A stretch of DNA of 64,000 bases from Paraburkholderia fungorum (GTDB taxonomy: Bacteria; Pseudomonadota; Gammaproteobacteria; Burkholderiales; Burkholderiaceae): contig NZ_FNKP01000001.1 in assembly GCF_900099835.1 (NCBI RefSeq), positions 186,001 to 250,000 of the forward strand, given 5' to 3'. The notes below the pieces were generated by a model that saw only the letters and a list, made by a program, of their open reading frames with translations, did not search any database and was not told the DNA's origin. Shown here in pieces: positions 8,784 through 19,422 of this stretch. The first letter of the stretch is position 1; each line of letters begins with the position of its first letter. Made by a program: the position numbers and the translations under genes.

Positions 8784-9680
8784 ATGAGCGAAGCACCCCA
8801 CGGAGCCCCAATCAAAACACCAGGACAGCTCATCGCCGCGATCATCGCCGGGTTTGCTGTGCCAATCGTCATCATCGTTCTGCTGGCCGTCTACGTCGAT
8901 AATTCGACCCGCACGGGCGCCGGCACCGACTCTCTCTCCGAAGACCAGGTCACGTCCCGCATCAAGCCGCTGGCTCAGGTCGATATTCGCGACGCCAATG
9001 CGCCGCGCGTGTACAAGAGCGGCGAAGAGGTTTACAAGGCGGTTTGCTCGGCGTGTCACGCGTCGGGAGCGGCGGGCGCGCCGAAATTCACCAATACCGC
9101 CGACTGGGCGCCGCGTATCTCGCAGGGCTTCGACACGCTGTGGCATACGGCGCTCTCCGGCAAGGGCGCGATGCCTCCGCGCGGCGGCACCAGCCCGGAC
9201 GACTACAGCGATTTCGAAATCGCCCGCGCCGTGGTTTATATGGCGAACAACTCCGGCGCCAGCTTCCCCGAACCGGCGCAGCCAGCAGCGGGCGCGGCGG
9301 CCGCGTCCGGCGCGCCCGCTGCTGCACCGGCAGGCGCATCGGATGCCGGCGCGGCCCAGGCCGCCGCAGCGATGGCGGCGATGGCAAGCGTGCCCCAGGC
9401 AGCCGCACCGGCGGCGGGCGGCACGCAAAGCGCGGACGCGTCGCAAGCCGGCAAGGCGTTGTATCAGCAGGTTTGTCAGGCGTGTCACGCGGCGGGCGTG
9501 CTGAACGCACCGAAATTCGGCGATAAGGACGCCTGGGCGCCGCGTCTGAAAGAGCCGATGGACACGGTCTATAACTACGCGCTGCACGGCAAGGGCGCGA
9601 TGCCGGCGAAGGGCGGCTCGAATGCCTCCGACGCCGACGTGAAAGCGGCGGTCGACTACATGGTTAGCGCTGTGAAGTAA
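8784..9680 (+). CDS. Membrane-anchored di-heme cytochrome c (c5-like)
   Basis: A 299-residue electron-transfer protein. It has one N-terminal membrane anchor (about residues 17-38, LIAAIIAGFAVPIVIIVLLAVYV region) followed by two cytochrome c domains in the periplasm. Heme motifs are CSACH at 88-92 and CQACH in the second half, each followed by a GKGAMP segment that supplies the axial Met. An Ala/Pro/Gly-rich linker of about 75 residues joins the domains. The ATG at 8784 was chosen because a GGAG sits upstream and the protein then begins with a short cytoplasmic tail. An upstream in-frame start at 8715 would add 23 residues. It probably feeds electrons to a terminal oxidase; partners are not visible here. 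Confidence 0.92.
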   Translation: MSEAPHGAPIKTPGQLIAAIIAGFAVPIVIIVLLAVYVDNSTRTGAGTDSLSEDQVTSRIKPLAQVDIRDANAPRVYKSGEEVYKAVCSACHASGAAGAPKFTNTADWAPRISQGFDTLWHTALSGKGAMPPRGGTSPDDYSDFEIARAVVYMANNSGASFPEPAQPAAGAAAASGAPAAAPAGASDAGAAQAAAAMAAMASVPQAAAPAAGGTQSADASQAGKALYQQVCQACHAAGVLNAPKFGDKDAWAPRLKEPMDTVYNYALHGKGAMPAKGGSNASDADVKAAVDYMVSAVK

Positions 9681-9727
9681 GGCGCGGCACTGATCGCCGC
9701 GTTACGGCTTTCACTTGCAGTAGACAT

Positions 9728-9769
9728 AAAAAATCCCTGCTTTGCGCGAAACGCGAGCAGGGATTTTTT
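9728..9769. terminator. Bidirectional terminator between cytochrome c and rep
   Basis: AAAAAATCCCTGC and GCAGGGATTTTTT form a 13-base stem around a GC-rich loop. It lies between the convergent cytochrome c and rep genes and has T tracts on both strands, so it can serve both. Confidence 0.9.
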
Positions 9770-9912
9770 ATGCGCATTGATTGTTCAGCGCGCTGGCGCG
9801 ATGGAAAACCGCCGGGAGTACGAGCCGCGAGGCAAACCAAGCAAGCACCAGCCTGGGCGCGGGCACAAAAACACCACCATCGACTCGCAGGCTCCATCCC
9901 CCATCCGCCCGC

Positions 9913-12003
9913 TCAAGGCTTCTGCAACAGCGCCTTCAAACTGGCCAACCGGTCTTTCGGTGACATCGGCGCTTCTTCGGGCGTCGGCGGCGGTGCATCG
10001 TCCAGCAGCATCTCGGGGATAAACCGCGACGGCTCGCACACCACCGTCTCCCGCGCGCGCTTGCGTTTCTTGCACCAGTTCAGATGCAGGCTGCGCTGCG
10101 CCCGCGTAATCGCGACGTACATCAAACGGCGTTCTTCCTCGATACGCGCGTCGTCGATCGGCTCGTCATCGGGACCGCCGCGGTGCGGCATGATGCCCTC
10201 CTCGACGCCCACCAGAAACACGTGCGGATATTCCAGACCCTTCGACGCATGCACGGTCGACAGACGCACCGCATCGGGATCTTCCTCACGGCCTTCCAGC
10301 ATCGACATCAGCGCGACGGTTTGAATCAGACCGAGCAGGTTCTTGCCGGTATCGCCGAGACCGTCGGCGGTGTCGTAGCCGGTGGCTTCGCTGTTAGCTG
10401 CATCGGCAGGCTCGGCCTTGGTGCCTTTACGTTTGAGCCACTCCATGAACTCCAGCACGTTCTGCCACTTGGACTGCGCCTGGCGTTCGTCGAACGCGTC
10501 GTACAGATACGCTTCGTAGTGGATCGCGTCCATCAGTTCGTCGAGCAGCGGGCCCGCTGCGTCCTTCTCCGCGCGATCGGTGAGGCGCTGCATGAAGTCG
10601 CAGAACACGCGCATCGGCTCGATCTGACGAGGCGACAGGCGCGCTTCGATCCCGCCCATGTAGACCGCTTCGAACAGCGACACCTTCGCCTGACCCGCGA
10701 ACGAGCCGAGCGCCTCGAGCGTCGTATTGCCGACGCCACGGCGCGGCGTGGTGATCGCTCGGATGAACGCGGGGTCGTCGTTCGCGTTGGCGATCAGACG
10801 CAGATACGCACAGATATCCTTGATTTCGGCTTTGTCGAAGAACGACTGGCCGCCGGACAGCACATACGGAATCCGCTCGCGACGCAGCACCTGCTCGAAA
10901 ATACGCGCCTGGAAATTGCCGCGATACAGGATCGCGTAGTCGCGGAAATTCGCGCGCCGCTCGAACTTGTGCGCCGACAAACGGAACACGACCGACTCCG
11001 CTTCGTGCTCTTCGTCGTTACAACCGGTGACGGTGATCGTGTCGCCCATGCCGTGTTCGGACCACAGCTTCTTCTCGAACAGCTTCGGGTTGTTCGCGAT
11101 CACGTTATTCGCCGCGGTCAGAATGCGCACCGTCGAGCGGTAATTCTGTTCGAGCTTGATCAGATGCAGCTTCGGAAAATCCTTGCTCAGCTGGCCGAGA
11201 TTTTCGAGCGTGGCGCCGCGCCAGCCGTAAATGGCCTGATCGTCATCGCCCACCGCCGTGAACGCCGCACGCTTGCCGGCCAGCAGCTTCACGAGTTCGT
11301 ACTGGCACGCGTTGGTGTCCTGATACTCGTCGATCAGCAGATAACGCAGCTTGTTCTGCCAGCGGTCGCGCACCTGCTCATTCTTCTCGAAGAGTTCGGC
11401 GGGCAAGCGGATCAGATCGTCGAAATCGACCGCCTGATACGCGTGCAGCGTCGCCACGTAATTGCGGTAGACGATCGCGGCCTGATGCTCGTCCTCGGTC
11501 GCGGCAATCGCGATCGCCTGCTCCGGCATGATCATGCCGTTCTTCCACAGCGAGATGATCGACTGGATCTTGCGGATAAAACCCTTGTCCGTGGACCCGA
11601 CCTGCTCCTGGATCATGCCGAAGCAGTCGTCGGAATCCATGATCGAGAACTGCGGCTTCAAGCCGACGTGTTCCGCCTCCTGCCGAAGAATCTGCACGCC
11701 AAGCGAGTGGAACGTACACACCGTCAACTGATTGACGGGCACCTTGCGGCCTTCCTTGCCGGGCGTGGTGAGCGTCTTGCCTTCGAGCAGCTTGCCCACG
11801 CGCTCGCGCATTTCCAGCGCGGCCTTGTTCGTGAACGTGACGGCGGCGATGTGGCGCGGCTCGAAGCCTTTGGCTTCGATCAGGTGCGCGATTTTCTGCG
11901 TGATCACGCGCGTCTTGCCGCTGCCTGCGCCGGCGAGCACGAGACACGGACCGTCGAGATAACGGACCGCTTCATTTTGAGCGGGGTTCAGGCCTGCGGA
12001 CAT
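9913..12003 (-). CDS. rep: ATP-dependent DNA helicase Rep (UvrD/Rep, superfamily 1A)
   Basis: A 696-residue 3'-5' DNA helicase that helps replication forks pass protein blocks and takes part in restart. Motif I LAGAGSGKTRV is near residue 28, followed by TFTNKAA (Ia), DEYQDTN (II), VGDDDQAIYGWRGA (III), LEQNYRS (IV), TVHASKGLEYPHVFLVG (V) and VAITRAQ (VI). The wording of these motifs (LNPAQNEAVRY, SRFIPEML) follows E. coli Rep more closely than UvrD. The internal ATG at 12003 (MSAGLNPAQ) was chosen; the frame stays open to 12084, but those residues are not family-like. It is transcribed divergently from the Gfo/Idh oxidoreductase. Confidence 0.93.
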   Translation of the reverse strand: MSAGLNPAQNEAVRYLDGPCLVLAGAGSGKTRVITQKIAHLIEAKGFEPRHIAAVTFTNKAALEMRERVGKLLEGKTLTTPGKEGRKVPVNQLTVCTFHSLGVQILRQEAEHVGLKPQFSIMDSDDCFGMIQEQVGSTDKGFIRKIQSIISLWKNGMIMPEQAIAIAATEDEHQAAIVYRNYVATLHAYQAVDFDDLIRLPAELFEKNEQVRDRWQNKLRYLLIDEYQDTNACQYELVKLLAGKRAAFTAVGDDDQAIYGWRGATLENLGQLSKDFPKLHLIKLEQNYRSTVRILTAANNVIANNPKLFEKKLWSEHGMGDTITVTGCNDEEHEAESVVFRLSAHKFERRANFRDYAILYRGNFQARIFEQVLRRERIPYVLSGGQSFFDKAEIKDICAYLRLIANANDDPAFIRAITTPRRGVGNTTLEALGSFAGQAKVSLFEAVYMGGIEARLSPRQIEPMRVFCDFMQRLTDRAEKDAAGPLLDELMDAIHYEAYLYDAFDERQAQSKWQNVLEFMEWLKRKGTKAEPADAANSEATGYDTADGLGDTGKNLLGLIQTVALMSMLEGREEDPDAVRLSTVHASKGLEYPHVFLVGVEEGIMPHRGGPDDEPIDDARIEEERRLMYVAITRAQRSLHLNWCKKRKRARETVVCEPSRFIPEMLLDDAPPPTPEEAPMSPKDRLASLKALLQKP

Positions 12004-12499
12004 CGTCTGGATGGTGATGCGGTTGAAACTGCGGTTTGTGGGCGCGCCGGTGAGAAAAAGCACCGGCCGAAGGCCCGGGGGCATGCTGCGCGCCGCCGGC
12101 CGGATCGGGTGCTCCGCAAGCGTGCGAAGGTGATCTGACCCGCCGCGAATCGCGCGAGAGGAGCGATGTTAACACGGATGCCAGGCCCGCACGCTGACAA
12201 CAAGTGCCCTCTAATAGGTGCGGTTAGCTGCATCTTCGAAGTCCGGCAAAGGCGGTCTTTCGAAACGAATCGCCGTGAAAAATGACACCTCTTTCCGTCG
12301 AATGGCGACGCGCATTAAGCGCCCTGACCGCGAACGCCCACGACAGAAACCCCGCCGCCGACCGCCACGCGCAACCGCACCACACGCCAATCACCTGCCA
12401 CGCGCCTGCCGCTCGCCCGTCAGGACATGCCACAATTACGGTGTTGCGCGCCGTCGCCGCGGTGGCAAAACGGCGCGCCGTTTCTGCAGGAAGACACGC
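12004..12499. other. Divergent spacer between rep and oxidoreductase
   Basis: About 496 bases that must contain the promoters of rep (minus) and the oxidoreductase (plus). Open frames run through it on both strands, but they are GC-rich chance frames with no recognisable product. I see no hairpin or repeat worth naming. Confidence 0.5.
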
Positions 12500-13549
12500 A
12501 TGTCCGCATCGCTGAAGATTGGATTGATGGGTTACGGTTTTGCTGGCGCGACCTTTCATGCGCCGGTGATCGCACATTGCGGACGCGCGAGCGTCGCCGC
12601 CATCGCGACCGGTCAGCCCGAGCGCGCGCTGGCCGGTTATCCGCACGCAAAAATCGTCGCCGATCTCGACGCGCTGCTCGCGCTCGACGATATCGACTGC
12701 GTCGTGATCGCCACGCCCAACGACACCCACTTCGACCTCGCGCGCCGCACGCTCGAAGCCGGCAAGCACGTGGTGGTCGACAAACCGGTGACGCTAACTG
12801 CGGCCGAAGCCCACACGCTCGCGAACATCGCGCTCGCTCGCAGCAAATTGTTCGTGCCCTTTCACAACCGGCGCTGGGACGGCGATTTCCTGACCGTCCG
12901 CGATCTGCTTGCGCGCGTGGAACTGGGGCGCATCACGCAATACGAATCGCATTTCGACCGGTTCCGGCCGGAAGTGCGTCAGCGTTGGCGCGAAGAGGCG
13001 TCGCGTGGCGGCGGCTTGCTGTTCGACCTCGGGCCGCATCTGATCGACCAGGCGCTGGCCCTGTTCGGCGCTCCGCAAACCGTATCGGCGACGGTGCGCA
13101 CGCATCGCGACAACGCTAGCGCGCCGGACTACGTACACATTCAGCTTGGTTATGGCGAGTTCGAAGTGGTACTGCACGCGAGCGCGCTGACCGCGCTGGT
13201 CGCGCCGCGCTTTACGATCCACGGCACGCGGGGGAGCTATGTGAAATACGGGCTCGACACGCAGGAAGACCAGTTGAAAGCCGGCCTGCGTCCCGGCGAT
13301 GAAGGCTTCGGCGCCGGCAACACGGCGGGCGTGCTGCGCGTGCTCGAAGGCGATCAGGAAGTGGAACGCGAAGTGCCGACGCGCAATGGCGACTACACGG
13401 GCTTCTATATCGCGCTGGCCGACGCCATTCAAAATGGCGTCGCGTTCCCGGTCACCGCTCAGGATGCCGTCGACGTGATGACCATCATCGAGTTGGCCGC
13501 GCGTAGTTCCGAAGAAGGCGTCCGCCTGCCGTTCGAGCGAATTCGCTGA
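12500..13549 (+). CDS. Gfo/Idh/MocA-family NAD(P)-dependent oxidoreductase
   Basis: A 349-residue soluble dehydrogenase. The N-terminal Rossmann domain opens with IGLMGYGFAGATFHAPV (GxGxxG type). The conserved EAGKHVVVDKPVT stretch near residue 90 holds the EKP-type lysine, with the Glu replaced by Asp. The C-terminal GFO_IDH_MocA domain contains GGGLLFDLGPHLIDQALALF. The family oxidises or reduces sugars and polyols. The substrate cannot be read from sequence; the overall pattern resembles YdgJ/YvaA-type members. ATG 12500 follows CAGGAAG. The frame is open far upstream, but that part is arginine-rich and not protein-like. It is a single gene with a hairpin downstream. Confidence 0.88.
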   Translation: MSASLKIGLMGYGFAGATFHAPVIAHCGRASVAAIATGQPERALAGYPHAKIVADLDALLALDDIDCVVIATPNDTHFDLARRTLEAGKHVVVDKPVTLTAAEAHTLANIALARSKLFVPFHNRRWDGDFLTVRDLLARVELGRITQYESHFDRFRPEVRQRWREEASRGGGLLFDLGPHLIDQALALFGAPQTVSATVRTHRDNASAPDYVHIQLGYGEFEVVLHASALTALVAPRFTIHGTRGSYVKYGLDTQEDQLKAGLRPGDEGFGAGNTAGVLRVLEGDQEVEREVPTRNGDYTGFYIALADAIQNGVAFPVTAQDAVDVMTIIELAARSSEEGVRLPFERIR

Positions 13550-13571
13550 CATCGTTTTCCTGCGCGGCGCA

Positions 13572-13598
13572 GCGGGCTGTGTACCAAAAACAGCCCGC
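13572..13598 (+). terminator. Hairpin after the oxidoreductase gene
   Basis: GCGGGCTGT and ACAGCCCGC form a 9-base stem 22 bases past the stop codon. Only a GC-rich stretch follows, and the T tract (GTTTTA) comes about 20 bases later, so termination here is likely but not classical. Confidence 0.45.
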
Positions 13599-13758
13599 GC
13601 CGCAAGTGCCGCGCGGGCGCGTTTTACCTGACAAAAGAACAGCTACATGACAGGTACACAACGTTACAAAACATCCCGCCTGCGCCGTCAGCGCAAATCC
13701 GCCACCATCCGTTGCTACCCACGTAGCACCATCAAAGACAAAGATTTCCGGAGAAACC

Positions 13759-14106
13759 ATGCCTCGAACTATCCGCGCGATTGCCGCGTGCGCTTTACTG
13801 ACGTCACTTGCCGCCTGCGTCGTGCAGCAACCGGCACCGGCACCGCGTCCCAACCCGCAGCAGATCGCGGATCAGCGCCTGCATCAGGTGGACGGCCGGA
13901 TCGACAACCTCGGTCGCCGGATCGATAACCACGTGAATCAGGGCTATTACCCGCCCCCGCAAGGCGGCGCGTTGCACCATCGTCTGGAAGTGATCCGCCA
14001 GGAAGCGCACGACATGGCCGCGCAACACGGCGGCGGTCTTTCGTCCGAAGAGCAACGTGTGCTGAATCAGGAACTGGATAACGCGGCGCACGCGATCGGC
14101 GAGTAA
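13759..14106 (+). CDS. Small predicted lipoprotein
   Basis: A 115-residue secreted protein. The signal peptide (MPRTIRAIAACALLTSLAAC) ends in the lipobox LAAC, so Cys20 should be lipidated. A Pro-rich segment (PAPAPRPNP) follows, then a heptad-like helix QRLHQVDGRIDNLGRRIDNH and a C-terminal helical part LNQELDNAAHAIGE. ATG 13759 has a CCGGAG ribosome site. It stands alone, with a strong terminator at 14139. I do not recognise a named family; a cell-envelope role is inferred from the lipobox only. Confidence 0.85.
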   Translation: MPRTIRAIAACALLTSLAACVVQQPAPAPRPNPQQIADQRLHQVDGRIDNLGRRIDNHVNQGYYPPPQGGALHHRLEVIRQEAHDMAAQHGGGLSSEEQRVLNQELDNAAHAIGE

Positions 14107-14138
14107 ACACGCGGGCGTTTCCATAACCTCTGCAACGC

Positions 14139-14169
14139 CAGCGCGGGCATCACGTCCCGCGCTTTTTTT
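14139..14169 (+). terminator. Terminator of the lipoprotein gene
   Basis: AGCGCGGG and CCCGCGCT form a stem around CATCACGT and are followed by seven T. It ends the lipoprotein transcript upstream of the glycine riboswitch. Confidence 0.9.
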
Positions 14170-14254
14170 GGCGTGTAAAAACCGCTGCGCTTACTCCCAC
14201 ACGGCCTGCGGGCCTTCAATTGACAAGCCTCCGGCCGTCGCGTACATTCGCCGC

Positions 14255-14550
14255 ACGCGTCGGGAGAGAGCGCTGGCCGCTGGATTTCGCAGGCCGCGCC
14301 GCCGAAGGGGCATACCCGCAAACTCTCAGGCAAAAGGACCGACCGCGTCGAAAAACCCGCTTCAATGCAGCACCGAGGCATCCGGTTTTTCGCACTCTGG
14401 AGAGCGGCAGTAGCCATCTGTATCGTCCAAACAGCGAACAGATTCAGGCAAGCTGCCCACCGAAGGGGCGCGCGTCTCACCGTGACGAATCAACGTTCCT
14501 GGCAACGTCGTCACGGCGGCGCAATCTCTCAGGTATCGAGGACAGAGGGG
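14255..14550 (+). promoter_or_regulatory. Tandem glycine riboswitch
   Basis: Two consecutive glycine aptamers lie in the leader of gcvT. Aptamer 1 (about 14255-14345) shows CGGGAGAG, GCCGAAGGGGCA, CTCTCAGGCAAAAGGACCG. Aptamer 2 (about 14391-14550) shows CTCTGGAGAG, ACCGAAGGGGCG, ATCTCTCAGGTATCGAGGAC. These conserved blocks identify the gcvT-type RNA, which binds glycine and switches on the glycine cleavage genes when glycine is plentiful. The second aptamer carries an enlarged variable stem (GTGACGA...TCGTCAC around 14480-14513). Confidence 0.95.
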
Positions 14551-14635
14551 TCATGCAGAACCACGCTCGCAGGCATTCGGCCGCGAGGCGTAGCGCCGCA
14601 TGGCCTTTTTTGTTTCGCGAGATGCCCGAGGCCCC

Positions 14636-15754
14636 ATGACCGAACTCAAACACACCCCGCTCAACGCCACCCATCGTGCGCTCAACGCCCGCATGGTCGA
14701 TTTCGGCGGCTGGGACATGCCCGTCAACTACGGCTCGCAGATCGACGAACATCGCGCCGTGCGCACCGACGCCGGCATGTTCGACGTCTCGCACATGTGT
14801 GTCGTCGACTTCATCGGCGAGCGCGTGCGTGCGTTCTTCGAATACGCGCTCGCCAACAACGTCGGCAAACTGCAAACGCCGGGCCGCGCGCTTTACTCCT
14901 GTCTGCTGAACCCGAATGGCGGCGTGGTCGACGATCTGATCGTCTATTACTTCGGCGAAGATCACTTCCGTGTCGTCGTGAACGCGGGCACTGCCGATAA
15001 AGACATCGCCTGGTTCGGCCAGCTCAACGCCGAAGGCGGCTTCGGCCTGACCATCACGCCGCGTCGCGATTACGCGATCGTCGCCGTGCAAGGCCCGAAT
15101 GCGCGTGAGAAAGTCTGGCAAACCGTGCCGGCCGCTCGCGCCGCCACCGAAGCGCTCAAACCGTTCAACGCCGCCCGAATCGAAGAAACGCCGTTCGGCG
15201 AACTGACCGTCGCGCGCACCGGCTACACCGGCGAAGACGGCTTCGAAATCATCGTCCCGGCGGATCACGTCGAAGCGCTCTGGCAGGCATTGCAGGCCCA
15301 AGGCGTGCGCCCCGCCGGTCTCGGTGCGCGCGACACGCTGCGCCTCGAAGCCGGCATGAACCTCTACGGCCAGGACATGGACGACAACGTGTCGCCGCTC
15401 GACGCCGGTCTCGCATGGACCGTCGACCTGGCCTCGCCGCGCGACTTCGTCGGCAAGGCGAAGCTGGAAGCGAACGGTTCGCAGGCTGCGTTCGTCGGCC
15501 TGATCCTGCTGAAGGAAAACGGCAAGGCGGCGGGCGTGCTGCGTGCTCATCAGAAAGTCGTCACGCCGCACGGCGAAGGCGAAATCACCAGCGGCACGTT
15601 TTCGCCGACGATGCAGGAATCGATCGCCTTCGCGCGCGTGCCCAAAGGCGTGCAAGTGGGCGACACCGTTCACGTTCAGATTCGCGATAAGGCCGTACCC
15701 GCAAGCGTGGTAAAACTGCCATTCGTGCGCAACGGCAAGGTGCTGGCGGTTTAA
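14636..15754 (+). CDS. gcvT: Aminomethyltransferase (glycine cleavage T protein)
   Basis: T protein of the glycine cleavage system, 372 residues. It transfers the methylene group from the aminomethyl-lipoyl H protein to tetrahydrofolate, releasing ammonia. Family motifs are [11 protein letters not shown] near residue 23, FDVSHM near 50, the folate-binding [10 protein letters not shown] near 195 and [15 protein letters not shown] near 240. Length matches the family. ATG 14636 was chosen because [10 protein letters not shown] is the usual beginning; an in-frame ATG at 14600 would add 12 untypical residues. It is the first gene behind the glycine riboswitch, with gcvH and gcvP downstream. Confidence 0.97.
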   Translation: MTELKHTPLNATHRALNARMVDFGGWDMPVNYGSQIDEHRAVRTDAGMFDVSHMCVVDFIGERVRAFFEYALANNVGKLQTPGRALYSCLLNPNGGVVDDLIVYYFGEDHFRVVVNAGTADKDIAWFGQLNAEGGFGLTITPRRDYAIVAVQGPNAREKVWQTVPAARAATEALKPFNAARIEETPFGELTVARTGYTGEDGFEIIVPADHVEALWQALQAQGVRPAGLGARDTLRLEAGMNLYGQDMDDNVSPLDAGLAWTVDLASPRDFVGKAKLEANGSQAAFVGLILLKENGKAAGVLRAHQKVVTPHGEGEITSGTFSPTMQESIAFARVPKGVQVGDTVHVQIRDKAVPASVVKLPFVRNGKVLAV

Positions 15755-15879
15755 GCAGCCCGCGCGTGCGTCCCTCAGAAATTTTTTGCCTCGCAGATGA
15801 GGAGCCTGGCGGGTCAAATCGCCAGGCTTGGGACCTTCCCCATTTAAGTCACTACCGAATCACCGCATAGGAGCATCCG

Positions 15880-16260
15880 ATGAGCATCCCGGCCGATCTG
15901 AAATACACCGAATCGCACGAGTGGGTCCGCACCGAAGCGGACGGCACGCTGACGGTCGGCATTACCGACCACGCGCAGGAAGCGCTCGGCGATATCGTCT
16001 TCTTCGAAGTCCAGGAACTGGGCAAGACCGTGACCGCCGGCGACACCGTCGCCGTCATCGAATCGGTGAAGGCCGCTTCCGATATCTACGCGCCGGTTTC
16101 GGGCGAGATCATCGAAGCGAACACGGCCGTGGCCGACACGCCCGATTCGGTCAACAGCACGCCGTACGAAAGCTGGCTCTTCAAGATCAAGCCGGCCGAC
16201 GGCGCGACGCATGACCGTCTGATCGACGCCGACGCGTACTCGAAGTCGATCGGCGCCTGA
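15880..16260 (+). CDS. gcvH: Glycine cleavage H protein (lipoyl carrier)
   Basis: Lipoyl carrier protein of 126 residues that shuttles the aminomethyl group between P, T and L proteins. The lipoylated lysine is Lys64 in [17 protein letters not shown]. The start [15 protein letters not shown] is the family norm, and TAGGAG precedes ATG 15880. The gap to gcvT is about 125 bases and to gcvP about 86 bases, consistent with one gcvTHP operon under riboswitch control. Confidence 0.98.
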   Translation: MSIPADLKYTESHEWVRTEADGTLTVGITDHAQEALGDIVFFEVQELGKTVTAGDTVAVIESVKAASDIYAPVSGEIIEANTAVADTPDSVNSTPYESWLFKIKPADGATHDRLIDADAYSKSIGA

Positions 16261-16346
16261 TTTACCTTTACGTTTAACCCGTCAGGTGCGGCGGGTTCTT
16301 CCTGAAACGCTGCAACAGGAAGGCAGCCGCACCGCCAGGAACACCC

Positions 16347-19283
16347 ATGAAGCTCGAACACCCGGATCGTCTGATGAACCGCACTCCTCTCTCGCTCGCC
16401 GCGCTCGAAGTGCACGACGCCTTCGCCGAACGGCATATCGGCCCGGATTCGGCCGATCAGCAAGCGATGCTCGAAGCCCTCGGCTTCGCATCCCGCGCCG
16501 CGCTGATCGACGCCGTGATTCCGAAGACGATCCGCCGCACCGAAACGCTGCCGCTCGGTCCCTTCGCGCAACCCAGAAGCGAAGCCGAAGCGCTCGCCGC
16601 ACTGCGCGAACTCGCGGACAAGAACCAGGTGTTCCGCTCGTACATCGGGCAGGGCTATTACAACGCGCACACCCCGACGGTGATTCTGCGCAACGTGCTG
16701 GAAAATCCGGCGTGGTACACCGCGTACACGCCGTATCAGCCGGAAATCTCGCAAGGCCGTCTGGAAGCGCTGCTGAATTTCCAGCAGATGGTCGTCGATC
16801 TGACGGGTCTCGCCATCTCGAACGCGTCGCTGCTCGACGAAGCCACCGCTGCGGCTGAAGCGATGACGCTGCTGCAACGCGTCGGCAAGTCGAAGTCGAA
16901 CGTGTTCTTTATCGCCGACGACGTGCTGCCGCAAACCATCGAAGTGGTGAAAACGCGCGCGACGCCGGTCGGCATCGAAGTGAAAGTGGGTCCCGCAGCG
17001 GAAGCTGCGAACGCGAATGCGTTCGGCGTGCTGTTGCAATACCCGGGCGTGAACGGCGACGTGCGCGACTACCGCGCGCTGACCGAAGCGATCCACGCAG
17101 CAGGCGGCCACGTGGTCGTCGCGGCGGATCTGCTCGCGCTGACCGTCCTCACGCCGCCGGGCGAATGGGGCGCGGACGTGGCCGTCGGCAATACGCAGCG
17201 CTTTGGCGTGCCGGTCGGTTTCGGCGGCCCGCATGCGGCTTACCTCGCCGTGCGCGACGAATTCAAGCGTCAGATGCCGGGCCGTCTGGTCGGCGTGACG
17301 GTCGATGCACAAGGCAACCCCGCACTGCGTCTCGCGCTGCAAACGCGCGAACAGCATATCCGCCGCGAAAAGGCGACCTCGAACGTGTGTACCGCGCAGG
17401 CGCTGCTCGCGATCATGGCGAGCATGTACGCGGTTTATCACGGCCCGCACGGTCTGAAGACCATCGCGCTGCGCGTGAACCGCATCGCCGCGCTGCTCGC
17501 AGAAGGCGCGAAGCAACTCGGCTACACGCTGGTCAACGATACCTTCTTCGACACCCTCACGTTCGACACCGGCGCGCGCACCCAGGCGTTGCTCGACGCG
17601 GCCACCGCGAAGCGCATCAATCTGCGCCGCGTGAGCGCGACGCAAGTGGGCCTGTCGGTCGATGAAACCACGTCGCGCCGCGATCTCGCCGATCTGCTCG
17701 CCGTGTTCGCGCAGGCAGCTTTCTCGAGCGACGTGCCGCAAGTCGACGCACTCGACGCAAAGCTCGCGGCATCGAACACGGCTTCGGTGCCGGCCGCGCT
17801 CGAACGCACCAGTGCGTACCTCACGCACCATGTGTTCAACCGTCATCATTCTGAAACGGAAATGCTGCGCTATCTGCGCAGCCTGTCGGACAAGGACCTC
17901 GCGCTCGACCGCTCGATGATCCCGCTCGGCTCGTGCACGATGAAGCTGAATGCGACGTCGGAAATGTTGCCGGTCACGTGGCCCGAATTCGGCCAGATCC
18001 ACCCGTTCGCACCGGCTGAGCAGACCGTCGGCTACCGCGAGATGATCGACCAGCTCGAAGAGATGCTGGTCGCGGCAACCGGCTATGCGGCCGTGTCGCT
18101 GCAACCGAATGCGGGCTCGCAAGGCGAGTACGCCGGTCTGCTGATCATCCACGCGTATCACGCGTCGCGCGGTGAAGGTCATCGCAACGTCTGCCTGATT
18201 CCCGCTTCGGCGCACGGCACGAACCCGGCATCGGCGCAAATGGCCGGCATGCAGGTCGTGGTCGTCGCGTGCGACGCGCAAGGCAACGTCGATATCGAAG
18301 ACCTGAAGAAGAAAGCCGAACAGCACGCCGACAAACTGGCGGCGATCATGATTACGTACCCGTCCACGCACGGCGTGTTCGAGGCGAACGTGCGTGAAAT
18401 CTGCGAGATCGTGCACGCGCACGGCGGCCAGGTTTACGTCGACGGCGCGAACATGAACGCGATGGTCGGTCTGTGCGCGCCGGGCCAGTTCGGCGGCGAC
18501 GTGTCGCATTTGAATCTGCACAAGACCTTCTGCATTCCGCACGGCGGCGGCGGACCGGGCGTCGGTCCGGTCGCAGTCGGCGCGCACCTCGCGCAATTCC
18601 TGCCGAACCAGATTTCGTCGGGCTACGAACGCGCGCCGAACGGTATCGGCGCAGTGTCGGGCGCACCGTACGGCTCGGCGTCGATTCTGCCGATCTCGTG
18701 GATGTACATCGCGATGATGGGCGCGAAGAACCTGACCGCCGCAACCGAGACCGCGATCCTCAACGCGAACTACGTCGCGAACAAACTCGCGCCGCATTAC
18801 CCGGTGCTGTATTCGGGCCCCGGCGGCCTGGTCGCGCACGAGTGCATTCTCGATCTGCGTCCGATCAAGGAAACCAGCGGCATCAGCGTGGACGACGTCG
18901 CCAAGCGCCTCGCCGACTACGGCTTCCACGCGCCGACGATGAGCTTCCCGGTGCCGGGCACGCTGATGGTCGAGCCGACCGAATCGGAATCGAAGGAAGA
19001 ACTCGACCGCTTCATCGAAGCGATGATCGCGATTCGCGACGAGATTCGCGCGGTCGAAGAAGGCCGCTCGGACCGCGAGGACAATCCGCTGAAGCACGCG
19101 CCGCACACGGCAGCGGTCGTGATCGCCGACGACTGGAAGCATGCGTATGCGCGCGAAACCGCCGCGTATCCGCTGAAGACGCTGATCGCGAAAAAGTACT
19201 GGCCGCCGGTTGGCCGCGCGGACAACGTGTACGGCGACCGCAATCTGTTCTGCTCGTGCGTGCCGATGTCCGACTACGAGTAA
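16347..19283 (+). CDS. gcvP: Glycine dehydrogenase (decarboxylating), P protein
   Basis: Single-chain P protein of 978 residues. It is a PLP enzyme that decarboxylates glycine and loads the aminomethyl group on the H protein. The N-terminal half has [11 protein letters not shown] and [12 protein letters not shown]; the C-terminal half has the PLP lysine in [15 protein letters not shown] near residue 725, as well as [10 protein letters not shown]. Size is that of the fused (not split) form. ATG 16347 follows CCAGGAAC. Third gene of the gcv operon. A long imperfect hairpin follows the stop codon at 19292-19348. Confidence 0.97.
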   Translation: MKLEHPDRLMNRTPLSLAALEVHDAFAERHIGPDSADQQAMLEALGFASRAALIDAVIPKTIRRTETLPLGPFAQPRSEAEALAALRELADKNQVFRSYIGQGYYNAHTPTVILRNVLENPAWYTAYTPYQPEISQGRLEALLNFQQMVVDLTGLAISNASLLDEATAAAEAMTLLQRVGKSKSNVFFIADDVLPQTIEVVKTRATPVGIEVKVGPAAEAANANAFGVLLQYPGVNGDVRDYRALTEAIHAAGGHVVVAADLLALTVLTPPGEWGADVAVGNTQRFGVPVGFGGPHAAYLAVRDEFKRQMPGRLVGVTVDAQGNPALRLALQTREQHIRREKATSNVCTAQALLAIMASMYAVYHGPHGLKTIALRVNRIAALLAEGAKQLGYTLVNDTFFDTLTFDTGARTQALLDAATAKRINLRRVSATQVGLSVDETTSRRDLADLLAVFAQAAFSSDVPQVDALDAKLAASNTASVPAALERTSAYLTHHVFNRHHSETEMLRYLRSLSDKDLALDRSMIPLGSCTMKLNATSEMLPVTWPEFGQIHPFAPAEQTVGYREMIDQLEEMLVAATGYAAVSLQPNAGSQGEYAGLLIIHAYHASRGEGHRNVCLIPASAHGTNPASAQMAGMQVVVVACDAQGNVDIEDLKKKAEQHADKLAAIMITYPSTHGVFEANVREICEIVHAHGGQVYVDGANMNAMVGLCAPGQFGGDVSHLNLHKTFCIPHGGGGPGVGPVAVGAHLAQFLPNQISSGYERAPNGIGAVSGAPYGSASILPISWMYIAMMGAKNLTAATETAILNANYVANKLAPHYPVLYSGPGGLVAHECILDLRPIKETSGISVDDVAKRLADYGFHAPTMSFPVPGTLMVEPTESESKEELDRFIEAMIAIRDEIRAVEEGRSDREDNPLKHAPHTAAVVIADDWKHAYARETAAYPLKTLIAKKYWPPVGRADNVYGDRNLFCSCVPMSDYE

Positions 19284-19291
19284 GCACAAGC

Positions 19292-19348
19292 ACCGCCGCG
19301 CATCGTCCGCTGCCGTGAAAGCGGTTGAAAAAGGACAATGCGCGGCGG
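19292..19348 (+). other. Long hairpin after gcvP
   Basis: Arms of 16 bases (19292-19307 and 19333-19348, one mismatch, GC-rich core CCGCCGCGCAT) enclose a 25-base loop containing a smaller possible stem. There is no T tract. It could partly terminate or stabilise the gcv transcript before the alginate-lyase-like gene. Confidence 0.5.
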
Positions 19349-19422
19349 CGCCCGCGATCCTGTCGCTGATGGGCGCAAACGGCTAACATCACACACCGAA
19401 TCAGCCAAATTAGGAGTTTCGC

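Noticed and set aside
10084..12138. Plus-strand open frame of 684 codons opposite rep
   Set aside because: Antisense shadow; rep shows all SF1A helicase motifs on the other strand.
16086..19289. Very long open frame antisense to gcvP and gcvH (1067 codons)
   Set aside because: It mirrors the codon pattern of gcvP, is His/Arg/Val-rich as expected for an antisense frame in GC-rich DNA, and matches no family. gcvP is certain.
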